A DNA stretch of 64,000 nucleotides from Azospira restricta (GCF_016858125.1 NZ_CP064781.1:558001-622000), one strand, 5' to 3'; positions 36,030 to 45,262 are shown, counted from the first letter of the stretch. Notes: generated from the sequence alone by a model not told the origin. Translations and numbers: made by a program.

Positions 36030-38321
36030 ATGGCAGGCCTACCGCAGCAGCTGGGCAAGTACGAGATCCGCAGGGAACTGGGGCGCGGCGCGATGGGCGT
36101 CGTCTACGAGGGCTGGGACGCCGGCATCGGCCGCCGCGTCGCGCTGAAGACGGTCCGCCGCGACCAGCTCGAAAGCAGCGAGGCCGGCGAACTGCTGTCG
36201 CGCTTCAAGCGCGAGGCGCAGGCCGCCGGCCGCCTCAACCACCCCGGCGTCGTTGCCGTCTACGACGCGGGCACCGCCTTCATCGCGATGGAGTTCGTCG
36301 AAGGCCGCGAGCTGAAGGACATCTTCGACAAGAACGAGCGCCTGCCGCTGCCGGACGTCGTGCGCCTGATGTGCCAGCTGCTCGACGCGATCGGCCACGC
36401 CCACGCAAACGGCATCGTGCACCGCGACATCAAGCCGGCCAACGTCTTCCTGCTCGCCGACGGCCGCGTCAAGGTCGGCGATTTCGGCATCGCCCGCCTC
36501 GAATCGTCGAACCTGACGCAGGCCGGTTCGGTGCTCGGCACGCCGGCCTACATGTCGCCGGAGCAGTTCATGGGGCAGACCGTCGACGGCCGCTCCGACC
36601 TGTTCTCCGCCGGCGTCATCCTGTACCAGTTCCTGACCGGCGAAAAACCGTTCACCGGCCAGCTGACGACGATCATGCACAAGGTGCTGAAGGAGGACCC
36701 GGTCGCCCCGTCCGAGCTGAACGTGCAGGTGCCGCCGGCCTTCGACGCGGTGGTGAAGAAGGCGCTGGCGAAGCGCCCGGACGAACGCTTCCAGGACGCC
36801 GAGGCCTTCATCGCCGCGCTGCGCACGGTCGGTGCCCGGGCCGCCGCCGACAGCGACGCGACCCTGGTCGGCAGCGACGGCGAAGCGACCCTGGCCGTCT
36901 CGGCCGAGGCTACGCTCGCCGCCCGGCCGCAACCGGCGGCTGCCGCCCCGGCCCGCCCGGCGGCGCCGGCCCCAGCCCCCGTCGCCGCTGCCGGAAAGCG
37001 CTCGCCGGCGCTCGCGCTGGCCATCGCCGGCGGCCTCGCCGCAGTCGGCCTCGGCACCGGTGCCTGGCTGCTGCTCGGCAAGTCCCCGGCACCAGCGGCG
37101 CCCGCCGTCGCCAGCAGCGCCGCGCCGGTGGCCCCCGCCGCGCCGGCCGCGGTGCCGGCCGCGGCGACGACCAACGACATGGTGATCACCGCCGTCGGCT
37201 ACGCCGACGCCAGCGACCCGCGCTTCGCCGCCGACCCCGGCCTGCTCAAGACCGAGCTGCGCGAGGACGCGCGCCGCCGCCTGGTCGAGAAGGCGCTCTC
37301 GCTGTACGTGCAGAAGCAGTCGCTGGCCGACCACTACGAACTGCTGCGCAGCAAGTTGCTGCCGCGTAGCGGCGACTTCATCGCCGCGGTGATCCAGGAG
37401 GACCCGCCGCAGACCGGCAAGGACGGCATCGCCTCGGTGACCACGCGCGCCCGCGTGAACGTGCGCGAGGTGCAGAAGTCGCTGAACCAGATGTCGCGCG
37501 ACGAGCGCGTCGAGTTCATCCGCAACAACGGCGACCCGAAGATCTCGGTGGCGATCACCACGCGCAGCGAGGACGGTGCCACGGCGCGGTCGCCGGTCGC
37601 CGAGAACCTGCTCAAGGAACGCATCCAGTCCTTCGGCTTCCGCACCTGGAGCGACGAGGGACAGAAGGACGCCGACTTCGCCGTCAGCGGCGAGGCCAGG
37701 TTCAAGAAGCTGTCGGCCAAGCTCGCCGCGTCCGGGATCACCGTCGAGAAGACGGTGCTCACGTCGTGGACGGTGAAAGCGGTGGACAAGGCGAGCGGCG
37801 AGGAAATCTACTTCAACACGCAGATTCCCGAGCAGATGAGCTGGGCGACCGAGGACCAGGCGCTGCGCGACATCGGCAAGCTGGTCGGCGACGAGTTCTC
37901 GAAGGGCTTCTTCCTGTCGCACTTCCGCTTCGTCGGGCAAACCGTCCGCCTGCGCCTCGCCGGCGTCGGCAAGGAGACGGCGGCGCAGCTGCAGCGCGAG
38001 ATCAGCGGCCTGCTCAACGTGCTCGACCTGAAGCCCGCCGGCGACCAGCTGCTCGACGTGCAGCTGGCCGGCAGCGGCAACCTCGCCGACCAGGTGGCGA
38101 CGACCATCGTGCAGCCGCTCAACGCCAAGCTCGGCCGCCGCTGCTTCGCCGCCACCGGCAACGGCGGCGAGGTCGGCCTCGCGCTCGACCCCGGCTGCGC
38201 CGACGCGGCGACGCTGGCGCGCCTCGACACGCTGCCGCCGGCGGCGCTCTACGACGCGCCGGAAGCACGGCGCAAGGCGATCGTGAAGAATCCGGAAACG
38301 CTGCGGAAGCTGGCGATCTGA
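36030..38321 (+). CDS. Transmembrane Ser/Thr protein kinase with a CsgG/FlgT-like periplasmic domain
   Basis: This 763-residue protein has a Hanks-type kinase domain at residues 10-265: GRGAMG 18-23, catalytic K40, HRDIKPAN 131-138, DFG 151-153 and SPE 176-178. A Thr/Ala/Pro-rich juxtamembrane stretch follows, with three copies of the (D/E)ATL motif at about 276-296, and then a single transmembrane helix at 326-350. The periplasmic region of about 400 residues includes a segment near residues 504-600 similar to the exported protein encoded at 34516-35187. All catalytic residues are present, so the kinase should be active. It may transmit envelope or secretion state inward. The target is unknown; the convergent FHA-cyclase is a candidate. 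Confidence 0.9.
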   Translation: MAGLPQQLGKYEIRRELGRGAMGVVYEGWDAGIGRRVALKTVRRDQLESSEAGELLSRFKREAQAAGRLNHPGVVAVYDAGTAFIAMEFVEGRELKDIFDKNERLPLPDVVRLMCQLLDAIGHAHANGIVHRDIKPANVFLLADGRVKVGDFGIARLESSNLTQAGSVLGTPAYMSPEQFMGQTVDGRSDLFSAGVILYQFLTGEKPFTGQLTTIMHKVLKEDPVAPSELNVQVPPAFDAVVKKALAKRPDERFQDAEAFIAALRTVGARAAADSDATLVGSDGEATLAVSAEATLAARPQPAAAAPARPAAPAPAPVAAAGKRSPALALAIAGGLAAVGLGTGAWLLLGKSPAPAAPAVASSAAPVAPAAPAAVPAAATTNDMVITAVGYADASDPRFAADPGLLKTELREDARRRLVEKALSLYVQKQSLADHYELLRSKLLPRSGDFIAAVIQEDPPQTGKDGIASVTTRARVNVREVQKSLNQMSRDERVEFIRNNGDPKISVAITTRSEDGATARSPVAENLLKERIQSFGFRTWSDEGQKDADFAVSGEARFKKLSAKLAASGITVEKTVLTSWTVKAVDKASGEEIYFNTQIPEQMSWATEDQALRDIGKLVGDEFSKGFFLSHFRFVGQTVRLRLAGVGKETAAQLQREISGLLNVLDLKPAGDQLLDVQLAGSGNLADQVATTIVQPLNAKLGRRCFAATGNGGEVGLALDPGCADAATLARLDTLPPAALYDAPEARRKAIVKNPETLRKLAI

Positions 38322-38335
38322 CCCGCACAAGCGCA

Positions 38336-38367
38336 GCGGGCGGCGGGGATCGCTCCCGGCCGCCCGC
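38336..38367. terminator. Hairpin between the kinase and the cyclase-FHA gene
   Basis: GCGGGCGGC (38336-38344) pairs with GCCGCCCGC (38359-38367), with an inner GGGA/TCCC pair. It lies between two convergent genes and may end both transcripts; no T-run is seen. Confidence 0.5.
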
Positions 38368-38383
38368 CTGGGCAGCGCAATCC

Positions 38384-39277
38384 TCAGAGGTGCTCGAACT
38401 CGGCGATGTCGGCGCCGTCGCTGGCCGCCGACGCGGCGAAGGAAATCCGGCCACTGCCGCGCAGCACCAATTCCTCGCGGCGCAGGAAGAACTCCGGCTC
38501 GCCGGCAAAGGTGACATAGGTGCCGTTGGTCGACACGTCGGTCAGCACGAACTTCTCGCCGCGCCGCTCGATCTTGCCGTGGTTGCGCGACGCGCGCCGG
38601 TCGCGGATGACCAGCTCGCAGCCGGCATCGCGGCCGAGCGAGAGGCTGGCGTTCTTGTCGTCGAGAACGATCACCTGGCCGGCATAGCGCAGGCACAGGC
38701 GCGGGCCGCCACCCTTGGCGCTGTCGCGGAGCGATGGCGCCAGCGTCGTCAGCTCGTCGCCGTCGTGCCACAACACCTCGAACACGTGCAGGCCCTCCAC
38801 CTTGCCCTTCACCGACATCTGCTCGAGGTCGCGCGTCGACAGCTGCAGCAGCTCGGGCAGGCGCGCCACCGTCTCGCCGCTGGTCAGCGCCTGGCCGGCC
38901 TTGGCCAGCCCGGCGAGGCGGGCGGCGGTGTTCACGGTGTCGCCGAAGTAGTCGCCCTTCTCCTCGATCACCGGACCGTGCTGGAAGCCGAGCCGGATCG
39001 CCAGCTTGACGCCGGACACCGGCGGCAGGTCGGTGACCCGCTGCTGCATGTCGCTGGCAGCGTGGAAGGCGTCCTCGGCCGATTCGAACACCGCCATCAC
39101 CTCGTCACCGATCGTCTTCACGATGCGGCCGCGGAAGCCTTCGACCGAGCGCTCCATGCGCTTGATGCAGCGGTCGACGGCATGCAACGCCTCGGTGTCG
39201 CCCAGTTTCTCGTACAGACGCGTACTGCCGGAAACGTCCGCGAACAGGATAGAAAGCTCCCGCTCCTTGCCACTCAT
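38384..39277 (-). CDS. Adenylate/guanylate cyclase with C-terminal FHA domain
   Basis: This 297-residue cytosolic protein has an N-terminal class III nucleotide cyclase domain (about residues 5-170) with both metal-binding aspartates, in LFADVSGSTRLYEKLGD and KTIGDEVMAVF. The DYFGDTVNTAARLAG segment holds the later catalytic Asn/Arg. The C-terminal FHA domain (about 195-285) shows SLGRDAGCELVIRDRRASRNH and DVSTNGTYV, the phosphothreonine-binding residues. Whether it makes cAMP or cGMP is not clear from sequence. An FHA domain next to a Ser/Thr kinase gene suggests that phosphorylation controls or localises the cyclase. The two genes are convergent, not one operon. Confidence 0.9.
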   Translation of the reverse strand: MSGKERELSILFADVSGSTRLYEKLGDTEALHAVDRCIKRMERSVEGFRGRIVKTIGDEVMAVFESAEDAFHAASDMQQRVTDLPPVSGVKLAIRLGFQHGPVIEEKGDYFGDTVNTAARLAGLAKAGQALTSGETVARLPELLQLSTRDLEQMSVKGKVEGLHVFEVLWHDGDELTTLAPSLRDSAKGGGPRLCLRYAGQVIVLDDKNASLSLGRDAGCELVIRDRRASRNHGKIERRGEKFVLTDVSTNGTYVTFAGEPEFFLRREELVLRGSGRISFAASAASDGADIAEFEHL

Positions 39278-39361
39278 CCAGTCATCCCCTCGTCGTACCG
39301 ACCGCCGGCACAGCCCGGCGATTCTATCAAGATTCAGTCACTTAACCGGTCTTCATGCAGC

Positions 39362-40252
39362 CTAGCCGGCGCTTTCGGACATTGCCACCGGAATCGGAAA
39401 CGGCTCCGGCAAGCTCAGCTCGACGCCGAACTGCGGGCCGTCGAAGGCGGTGTCGCCCTCGTCCACCGCGTCGCCGAGCTTCAGCCCGCGGAAGTCGAAC
39501 AGATTGTTGTCAGCCAGATGCGACGGGACGACGTTCTGCAGCGCGGTGAACACCGCCTCGGTGCGCCCCGGGTAGCGGCGGTCCCAGTCGGCCATCATCT
39601 CGCGGATTTTCTTCCTTTGCATGTTCTCCTGCGAACCGCACAGGTTGCACGGGATGATCGGAAACTCCATGCCACGCGCGAAGCGGGCGATGTCGGCCTC
39701 GGCGCAGTAGGCGAGCGGACGGATGACGACGTGCGCGCCGTCGTCGGTGACCAGCTTCGGCGGCATCGCCTTCATCTTGCCGCCGAAGAAGAGATTCAGG
39801 AACAGCGTGTGCACCATGTCGTCGCGGTGGTGACCGAGCGCGATCTTGTTGGCGCCGAGCTCCTTCGCCGTGCGGTAGATGATGCCGCGGCGCAGCCGCG
39901 AGCACAGCGAGCAGGTGGTCTTGCCCTCGGGGATCTTCTCCTTGACCACCGAGTAGGTATCGGCCTCGACGATGCGGAAGTCGACGCCGATCTTCCGGAA
40001 ATACCCCGGCAGCACCTCCTCGGGAAAGCCCGGCTGTTTCTGGTCGAGGTTCATCGCGACCAGCCTGAACTTCACCGGCGCCCGCTCCTGCAGCGCCATC
40101 AGGATCGAGAGCAGCGTGTACGAGTCCTTGCCGCCGGAGACGCAGACGAGCACGGTGTCGCCGTCCTCGATCATCCGGTAGTCGGCGATCGCCTTGCCGA
40201 CATTGCCGGTCAGGCGCTTGAAGAGTTTCTGCAGGTTGTTCGACGTTTCCAC
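39362..40252 (-). CDS. ttcA: tRNA 2-thiocytidine synthetase TtcA
   Basis: This enzyme of about 296 residues makes 2-thiocytidine at position 32 of tRNAs using ATP, an iron-sulfur cluster and a sulfur donor. The PP-loop [10 protein letters not shown] is near residue 40. The [12 protein letters not shown] cysteine pair is near 110 and [13 protein letters not shown] is near 200, matching the family. I favour the GTG at 40252 ([11 protein letters not shown]), 11 bases after the stop of the upstream SDR gene; an ATG at 40288 would add 12 residues and overlap that gene. It may be co-transcribed with the SDR. Confidence 0.95.
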   Translation of the reverse strand: METSNNLQKLFKRLTGNVGKAIADYRMIEDGDTVLVCVSGGKDSYTLLSILMALQERAPVKFRLVAMNLDQKQPGFPEEVLPGYFRKIGVDFRIVEADTYSVVKEKIPEGKTTCSLCSRLRRGIIYRTAKELGANKIALGHHRDDMVHTLFLNLFFGGKMKAMPPKLVTDDGAHVVIRPLAYCAEADIARFARGMEFPIIPCNLCGSQENMQRKKIREMMADWDRRYPGRTEAVFTALQNVVPSHLADNNLFDFRGLKLGDAVDEGDTAFDGPQFGVELSLPEPFPIPVAMSESAG

Positions 40253-40262
40253 GGTTCCACTT

Positions 40263-41021
40263 CTACAAATAGGCGGTGCGACCGCCATCGACGTTGATCA
40301 CTTGCCCCGTGACGTAGGGGGCGGCGAGCAGGTAGGCCACCGCGCCGGCGATGTCCTCGGGCCGGCCTGCCCGCTGCAGCAGCGTGTGGCGGACGATGTC
40401 GACGCGCGCCGCGTCGTCGAACTGGCCGTCGTCCGGCCACAGGATCGGCCCCGGCGCCACCGCGTTGACGCGTACCTCCGGCGCCAGCTCGACGGCGAGC
40501 GCGCGCGTCAGCGTCAGCAGCGCGCCCTTCGCCGCGCTGTACAGCGGATAGCCCCTGAGCGGCCGCTCGGCGTGCACGTCGGTGATGTTCACGATCGCGC
40601 CGCCGTGCTCGCGTAGCGCCGATGCAGCCGCCTGCGAGAGGAACAGCGGCGCCTTGAAGTTGCTGCCGACGAGGTCGTCCCAGGCCGCCTCGTCGATCGT
40701 GCCGAGCGCCGTCGGAAAAAAGCTGGAGGCGTTGTTCACCAGCCCGTCGAGGCGGCCGAAGCCGGCCAGCACGTCGGCGACCAGCAGCGGCAGCGCTGCC
40801 GTGTCGCGCAGGTCGGCCTGCAGCGCCAGCGCCGAGCGCGGCCGCGCCGCGTTGAATTCGGCGACCAGCGCCTCGGCCTCGGCGGCGGCGGCCCGGTAGT
40901 GCAGCACGACGCTGGCGCCCTGCCGGTGCAGCAGGCGGGCGATGGCGCTGCCGACGCGGCGCGCGGCGCCGGTGACGAGCACGGCCTTGCCGTGCAGCGG
41001 AGGGAATGCGTGCTCGCCCAT
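40263..41021 (-). CDS. SDR oxidoreductase, pteridine reductase/FolM-like
   Basis: This 252-residue NAD(P)-dependent short-chain dehydrogenase has the cofactor motif [16 protein letters not shown] near residue 16, [14 protein letters not shown] near 90, active-site Tyr-x3-Lys in [11 protein letters not shown] near 157 and the APGPILWP segment. TGAARRVG plus the SSFFPT loop point to the FolM/pteridine reductase subgroup, which reduces dihydropterins, so a folate- or monapterin-linked role is likely but not certain. The start at 41021 follows AAGGAGCCGGCG. It is divergent from the methyltransferase gene, with a 112-base shared control region. Confidence 0.88.
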   Translation of the reverse strand: MGEHAFPPLHGKAVLVTGAARRVGSAIARLLHRQGASVVLHYRAAAAEAEALVAEFNAARPRSALALQADLRDTAALPLLVADVLAGFGRLDGLVNNASSFFPTALGTIDEAAWDDLVGSNFKAPLFLSQAAASALREHGGAIVNITDVHAERPLRGYPLYSAAKGALLTLTRALAVELAPEVRVNAVAPGPILWPDDGQFDDAARVDIVRHTLLQRAGRPEDIAGAVAYLLAAPYVTGQVINVDGGRTAYL

Positions 41022-41133
41022 CGCCGGCTCCTTGCGCGAAAAACGCAAGTTTACCGGACTTGCCGGGGTCGCCGCAGCCTGCCGCCGTGGAAGCCCGTAA
41101 AATAGCGGCTTTTCGCCCGCCGCTTCCACGCCC

Positions 41134-42291
41134 ATGGCCCTGCCCACCCCCGACCCCGACGCGCTCGCGCACAGCCGACGCCTGACGCGGCACATCACCG
41201 ACGAGATCGCCGCCGCCGGCGGCTGGATCGATTTCGCCCGCTTCATGGCGCTGGCGCTCTACGCCCCGGGGCTGGGCTACTACTCGGGCGGCGCGCGCAA
41301 ATTCGGCGCCGCCGGCGACTTCGTCACCGCGCCGGAGCTGACGCCGGCCTTCGCCCAGACGCTGGCGGCGCAGGCCGCGCAGGTGCTGGCGGCCAGTGCG
41401 CCGCACATTCTCGAAGCCGGCGCCGGCTCCGGCCGGCTCGCCGCCGACCTGCTGCAGGAACTGGAACGGCGCGGCGCGCTGCCGGAGACCTATGCCATCC
41501 TCGAACTCTCCGGCGAACTGCGCGAACGGCAGCGCGAGACGCTGGCGGCGACGGTGCCGCATCTGGTCGACCGCGTGCGCTGGCTCGACCGCCTGCCCGA
41601 ACGCTTCGACGGGCTGGTGCTGGCCAACGAGCTGCTCGACGCGCTGCCGGTGCACCTCGTGCGCTGGACCGACGACGCGATCCTCGAGCGCGGCGTCGCC
41701 TGGGACGGCGACGAGTTCGTCTGGCAGGAGCGGCCGGCCGCCGGCGCCGTGCTGACGCGCGCGCAGACGCTCGCCGGCGAGGGCGTGCCGGGCGGCGGCT
41801 ACCTGTCCGAGATCGGGCTGGCCGCCGCCGCGTGGACCGCGTCGTGGGCCGACCTCCTCGGCCGCGGCGCGCTGCTGCTGATCGACTACGGCTTCCCGCG
41901 CCGCGAGTTCTACCACCCGCAGCGCAGCGAAGGCACGCTGATGTGCCACTACCGCCACCACGCCCACCCCGACCCCTTCTACCTGCCGGGGCTGCAGGAC
42001 ATCACCGCGCACGTCGACTTCACCGCGATCGCCGAAGCCGGCACCGAGGCCGGGCTCGACTTCCTCGGCTACACGACGCAGGCCGTCTTCCTTTTCAACT
42101 GCGGGCTGACCGAGGTGCTGGCGCGGACCCCGGCCGACGATCCGCGGCGCTACCTGCCGCAGGCCAATGCCGCGCAGAAGCTGATCTCGCCGGCGGAGAT
42201 GGGCGAGCTGTTCAAGGTCATCGCGCTCGGCCGCGGCATCGCCGAGCCGCTCGTCGGCTTCGCCAGCGGCGACCGCAGCGCGACGCTGTAG
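41134..42291 (+). CDS. SAM-dependent methyltransferase, MidA/NDUFAF7 family
   Basis: This 385-residue protein has the family opening HITDEIAAAGGWIDFARFMALALYAPGLGYY (given in part: FMALALYAPGLGYYSGG), then the AdoMet site ILEAGAGSGRLAADLL near residue 90 and LVLANELLDALPVHLV near 165. IDYGFPRREFYHPQRSEGTL near 250 and MCHYRHHAHPDPFYLPG follow. Eukaryotic NDUFAF7/MidA methylates a complex I subunit; the bacterial substrate is unknown. An NDUFA9-like gene lies elsewhere in the window (55208-56170). Cytosolic. Confidence 0.9.
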   Translation: MALPTPDPDALAHSRRLTRHITDEIAAAGGWIDFARFMALALYAPGLGYYSGGARKFGAAGDFVTAPELTPAFAQTLAAQAAQVLAASAPHILEAGAGSGRLAADLLQELERRGALPETYAILELSGELRERQRETLAATVPHLVDRVRWLDRLPERFDGLVLANELLDALPVHLVRWTDDAILERGVAWDGDEFVWQERPAAGAVLTRAQTLAGEGVPGGGYLSEIGLAAAAWTASWADLLGRGALLLIDYGFPRREFYHPQRSEGTLMCHYRHHAHPDPFYLPGLQDITAHVDFTAIAEAGTEAGLDFLGYTTQAVFLFNCGLTEVLARTPADDPRRYLPQANAAQKLISPAEMGELFKVIALGRGIAEPLVGFASGDRSATL

Positions 42292-42376
42292 CCGCCGCCC
42301 GTCGGCGGCGTTTCATCGGGCTGCAACATCGGGCGGGTGTAATGCGCGGCATCGCAGCCACGTCTACCGCTCCCCG

Positions 42377-43207
42377 ATGAAGACCGCACTCGCCGCCGCC
42401 CTGCTCGCCTGCTCGCTGTTCACCGCCACCGTTCACGGCGCGCCGGCGCCTGCCGGCCGTCCCGCCGTCACCCAGGAACTCGTTGCCGCCGGCGAACTGC
42501 GCCTGCAATCGCAGCGGCTGGCCAAGCTGTGGCTGCAGGCCGGCCTCGGCATCAACGCCGGCGCCGCCAGCCGCCAACTCGCCGACGGCGTCGTCCGCTT
42601 CGAACGCAGCCTCGCTGCGCTCGGCCATCTGGCCCGCAACGAGCACACGCAGAAACCGCTGCAACGCATCGGGGAATTGTGGACGGAGTACCGCAGCGTC
42701 CTGCTGCTGCCCTACGGCAGCGACGGGCTGGCGGCGGTGAACCGCCTCGCCGACGAGCTGATGCTGGCCAGCGGCCGCCTGTCGCTGCGCGTCGAGGCGC
42801 AGGCCGACGGCGGCGGCGGCCGCCTGCTCGACCTGTCGCTGCGCCAGAACATGCTGGCGCAGCGCCTCGCCCGCCTCTACCTGCTGGCGCAGGCCGGCGA
42901 CCGCTCGCGCGGCCGTCTGGTGGACATCGAGCAGGCGCGCAAGGAGTTCGCCACCGCCCTCGACGAACTCGCGGCCGCCAGGGAGAACACGCCGGCCAGC
43001 CGCGAAGCGCTGGCGCTGGCGCGCGGGCAATGGCTGTTCTTCGAGCGCGCGCTGGCGGAGATCGGCAAGCCGGGCAGCCGCGCCGACCATGTCGCGACGA
43101 CCAGCGAGCGCATCCGCGAGGTGCTCGACGAGGTCAGCCGGCAGTACGCGGCCGATCTCGATACGCCGCAGCTGGCGACGGCGGCAGTGGCGCCCCGCCG
43201 CAACTGA
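42377..43207 (+). CDS. Secreted PilJ-domain (type IV pili MCP N-terminal-like) protein
   Basis: This 276-residue protein has a signal peptide (cleavage near VHGAPAP) and two helical PilJ-type repeats. The first has GELRLQSQRLAKLWLQ near residue 39; the second has LSLRQNMLAQRLARLYLLA near 154. The QR/RQ-M-x-QR-x-A pattern is shared with nitrate-sensing NarX/PilJ periplasmic helices. No transmembrane signalling part is present, so it is a soluble or loosely attached periplasmic binding protein. It is preceded by a short GC-rich hairpin (42291-42309). The ligand is unknown. Confidence 0.85.
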   Translation: MKTALAAALLACSLFTATVHGAPAPAGRPAVTQELVAAGELRLQSQRLAKLWLQAGLGINAGAASRQLADGVVRFERSLAALGHLARNEHTQKPLQRIGELWTEYRSVLLLPYGSDGLAAVNRLADELMLASGRLSLRVEAQADGGGGRLLDLSLRQNMLAQRLARLYLLAQAGDRSRGRLVDIEQARKEFATALDELAAARENTPASREALALARGQWLFFERALAEIGKPGSRADHVATTSERIREVLDEVSRQYAADLDTPQLATAAVAPRRN

Positions 43208-43211
43208 GCAT

Positions 43212-43421
43212 TCAACGACCGACCATCCCCTGCGCGGCATAGAGCCGCGCCAGATAGCCGTCGACGTCGGCAACCGGTTCGCGACGCTCGGCCACGGCCT
43301 CCTGCAGCCGCGCCTCGACGCGCGGCACCTCGGCCCAGCCGGCGTTCAGCACCTCGTCGTCGTACGCCACGACGCCCTCTTCCACGATCCTGCCCGTATC
43401 CATTTCCATGACGATCACCAT
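43212..43421 (-). CDS. Small hypothetical protein
   Basis: This 69-residue acidic protein is probably cytosolic. The start at 43421 is backed by an excellent GGGAGGT ribosome binding site eight bases upstream. The sequence begins MVIVMEMDTGRIVEEGVVAY and ends with DVDGYLARLYAAQGMVGR. I do not recognise the family. It faces the PilJ-domain gene convergently (five bases apart) and is divergent from the YjfB-like gene. It is a real gene by its start signal and composition. Confidence 0.7.
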   Translation of the reverse strand: MVIVMEMDTGRIVEEGVVAYDDEVLNAGWAEVPRVEARLQEAVAERREPVADVDGYLARLYAAQGMVGR

Positions 43422-43486
43422 GCCGACCTCCCGACGGGGCGTCCACAGTTGATTCAACGGACGGGCCGCAAAAAGGTTGAGCCCGC

Positions 43487-43514
43487 TTTACTTCGCCGGG
43501 AAGCGGGCGATAAT
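43487..43514 (+). promoter_or_regulatory. Possible promoter of the YjfB-like gene
   Basis: TTTACT at 43487-43492 and GATAAT at 43509-43514 are 16 bases apart and end 25 bases before the gene start. GGCGATAA at 43506-43513 also resembles a flagellar sigma-28 -10 element, but no matching TAAA -35 is at the right distance. Confidence 0.35.
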
Positions 43515-43539
43515 GGAGTCGTTCCCGAGGAGTTTCGAG

Positions 43540-43737
43540 ATGGATCTAGCCGCCGTCGCCAGCACCGTTTCCGCACTGTCCGCCCAACAGGCCGGCGACG
43601 CCGTCGGCACGCTGGTGCTGAAGAAGGCGCTCGACCTCCAGGCGCAGAACGCCGCGCAGCTGCTCGCGGCGCTGCCGCAGCCGGCGCCGTACAACAACCC
43701 GCCGCACCTCGGCGGCAAGGTCGACCTGTTCGCCTAG
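43540..43737 (+). CDS. YjfB-family putative motility protein
   Basis: This 65-residue helical protein starts at the ATG at 43540 behind CGAGGAG. MDLAAVASTVSALSAQQAGDAVGTLVLKKALD (seen in parts) and a C-terminal [13 protein letters not shown] tail match the YjfB 'putative motility protein' family, which occurs with flagellar genes in many bacteria; its function is unknown. Its TAG stop (43735-43737) overlaps the CTA of the convergent hydrolase stop (43734-43736). Confidence 0.82.
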   Translation: MDLAAVASTVSALSAQQAGDAVGTLVLKKALDLQAQNAAQLLAALPQPAPYNNPPHLGGKVDLFA

Positions 43738-44537
43738 CCGGCGACCTCCTGCAGCCAGTCGCGGATCGTTTCCGCGACGTGCTGCCAGTCCCGTTCCAGC
43801 ATCACGCCGTGGCCGAGGCCGCGGAAAATCCGGTCCGGCACGCCGTAGGTGCGCGCCGTCGACTGCACCAGGAAAGGCGGGATCAGCACGTCCTTCTCGG
43901 CGCCGAGCACCAGCAACGGCGGCCGGCGCATCGCCGGCAGGTTGGGCAGCCCGAACATCGACATGTCCCAGATCGCGCGCTGCGATTCCGGCTGCATCAG
44001 CCGGTAGTAGCGGGCGAGCGTGTCGTCGCTCACTTCCTGCGCGAACAGCGCCTCGCGCAGCACGCCGAGCGCGACGTTGCCGCCGCCGAGCAGGCGGTTG
44101 ATCTCGATCATCAACCCGGGTTTTTCGAAGAGCAGCGAGAACTGCGCGGCAACCAGGCCCTGCGGCGGCACCGAGCACATCAGCACCGCCGCCGGTGCCG
44201 AGTGGTGCTCGAGATACTTCTGCACGACGAAGCCGCCCATCGAGTGGCCGATCAGCACCGGCGCCGCGTCGAGGTCGGCGGCAACCGCCGCGACGTCCTC
44301 GACGTAGTCGTGGATGCTGCACCAGTCGATGCGCCCGTGCCCGTCGCTGCCGCCGTGGCCGCGCAAGGACAGCGCGTGCGCGGAAAAACCCTGCGCCGCG
44401 AACCAGGGCAGGAAGTGCTCGTCCCACACCCAGGCGCCGGCGAAGGCGCCGTGCACGAACAGCAGCGGCGCCGCGCGGCGGCGCTGCGGCGGTTCGCAGG
44501 AGAGGACTTCGAGGCTACCGACGCGGCGGGCGATCAT
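43734..44537 (-). CDS. Alpha/beta hydrolase
   Basis: This 267-residue cytosolic serine hydrolase has [19 protein letters not shown] near residue 27 (oxyanion HG), [13 protein letters not shown] near 57, nucleophile elbow GHSMGGF with the Ser near 98, an [11 protein letters not shown] acid loop and [12 protein letters not shown] with the catalytic His near 248. The substrate is unknown. The start ATG overlaps the stop of the upstream GST gene by four bases (ATGA), so the two are translationally coupled. It ends in a convergent four-base overlap with the YjfB-like gene. Confidence 0.9.
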   Translation of the reverse strand: MIARRVGSLEVLSCEPPQRRRAAPLLFVHGAFAGAWVWDEHFLPWFAAQGFSAHALSLRGHGGSDGHGRIDWCSIHDYVEDVAAVAADLDAAPVLIGHSMGGFVVQKYLEHHSAPAAVLMCSVPPQGLVAAQFSLLFEKPGLMIEINRLLGGGNVALGVLREALFAQEVSDDTLARYYRLMQPESQRAIWDMSMFGLPNLPAMRRPPLLVLGAEKDVLIPPFLVQSTARTYGVPDRIFRGLGHGVMLERDWQHVAETIRDWLQEVAG

Positions 44538-45139
44538 GCCGGCACCGCCATGCCGCGCTGCACCGCCGGCCGCGCACCGACGGTCTCGAACCAGCGGCCG
44601 ACCTGCGGAAAATCGGCGAGCTCGACCTGCTGCCAGGCGTGCCGCGCGACCCACGGGAAGGTCGCGATGTCGGCAATCGAATAGTCGCCGGCGAGGTATT
44701 CGGCTTCGCCCAGCCGCGCCTCGAGCACGCCGTAGAGCCGCCGCGTCTCCTTCCCGTAGCGTTCGATCGCGTAGGGCACCGGCGCCGGCGCGAAGCGCAG
44801 GAAGTGGTGCGCCTGGCCGAACATCGGCCCGACGCCGCCGATCTGGAACATCAGCCACTGCAGCACGGCGTAGCGCGCCGGCCCGGCGGTCGGCAGCAGG
44901 CGGCCGCATTTCTCGGCGAGATAGACGAGGATCGCACCGGACTCGAAGACAGTCAGCGGCCCGTCGTCGTCGACGATCGCGGGAATCTTCGCGTTCGGGT
45001 TGATGGCGACGAATTCGGCGGCGAACTGTTCGCCGCGGGTGATATCGACCGGCCGGACCGTGTAGGGGATGCCGCACTCCTCGAGCATGATCGAGACCTT
45101 GCGACCGTTGGGGGTGGCCCACGTGTAGAGAGTTATCAT
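44534..45139 (-). CDS. Glutathione S-transferase family protein (YfcG/YghU-like)
   Basis: This 201-residue protein has a thioredoxin-fold N-terminal domain that begins [20 protein letters not shown]. The TPNGRKV loop and [13 protein letters not shown] are typical of the YfcG/YghU disulfide-bond oxidoreductase subgroup rather than classical conjugating GSTs. [12 protein letters not shown] and the helical C-terminal domain with [16 protein letters not shown] complete the family pattern. I chose the ATG at 45139; the frame is open upstream to 45271. It is translationally coupled to the hydrolase downstream. Confidence 0.9.
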   Translation of the reverse strand: MITLYTWATPNGRKVSIMLEECGIPYTVRPVDITRGEQFAAEFVAINPNAKIPAIVDDDGPLTVFESGAILVYLAEKCGRLLPTAGPARYAVLQWLMFQIGGVGPMFGQAHHFLRFAPAPVPYAIERYGKETRRLYGVLEARLGEAEYLAGDYSIADIATFPWVARHAWQQVELADFPQVGRWFETVGARPAVQRGMAVPA

Positions 45140-45262
45140 CCGCCCGATTGTCGCCGCCGGCGGCGTTTTCCGGAATCTGTTGCGCTTGCCGTCGGCGTCG
45201 CGGACGCGATCGGCGTTGCTTGGCCGCAACATTTTCGCGGCCGCTACCGTCACCGCTACATT

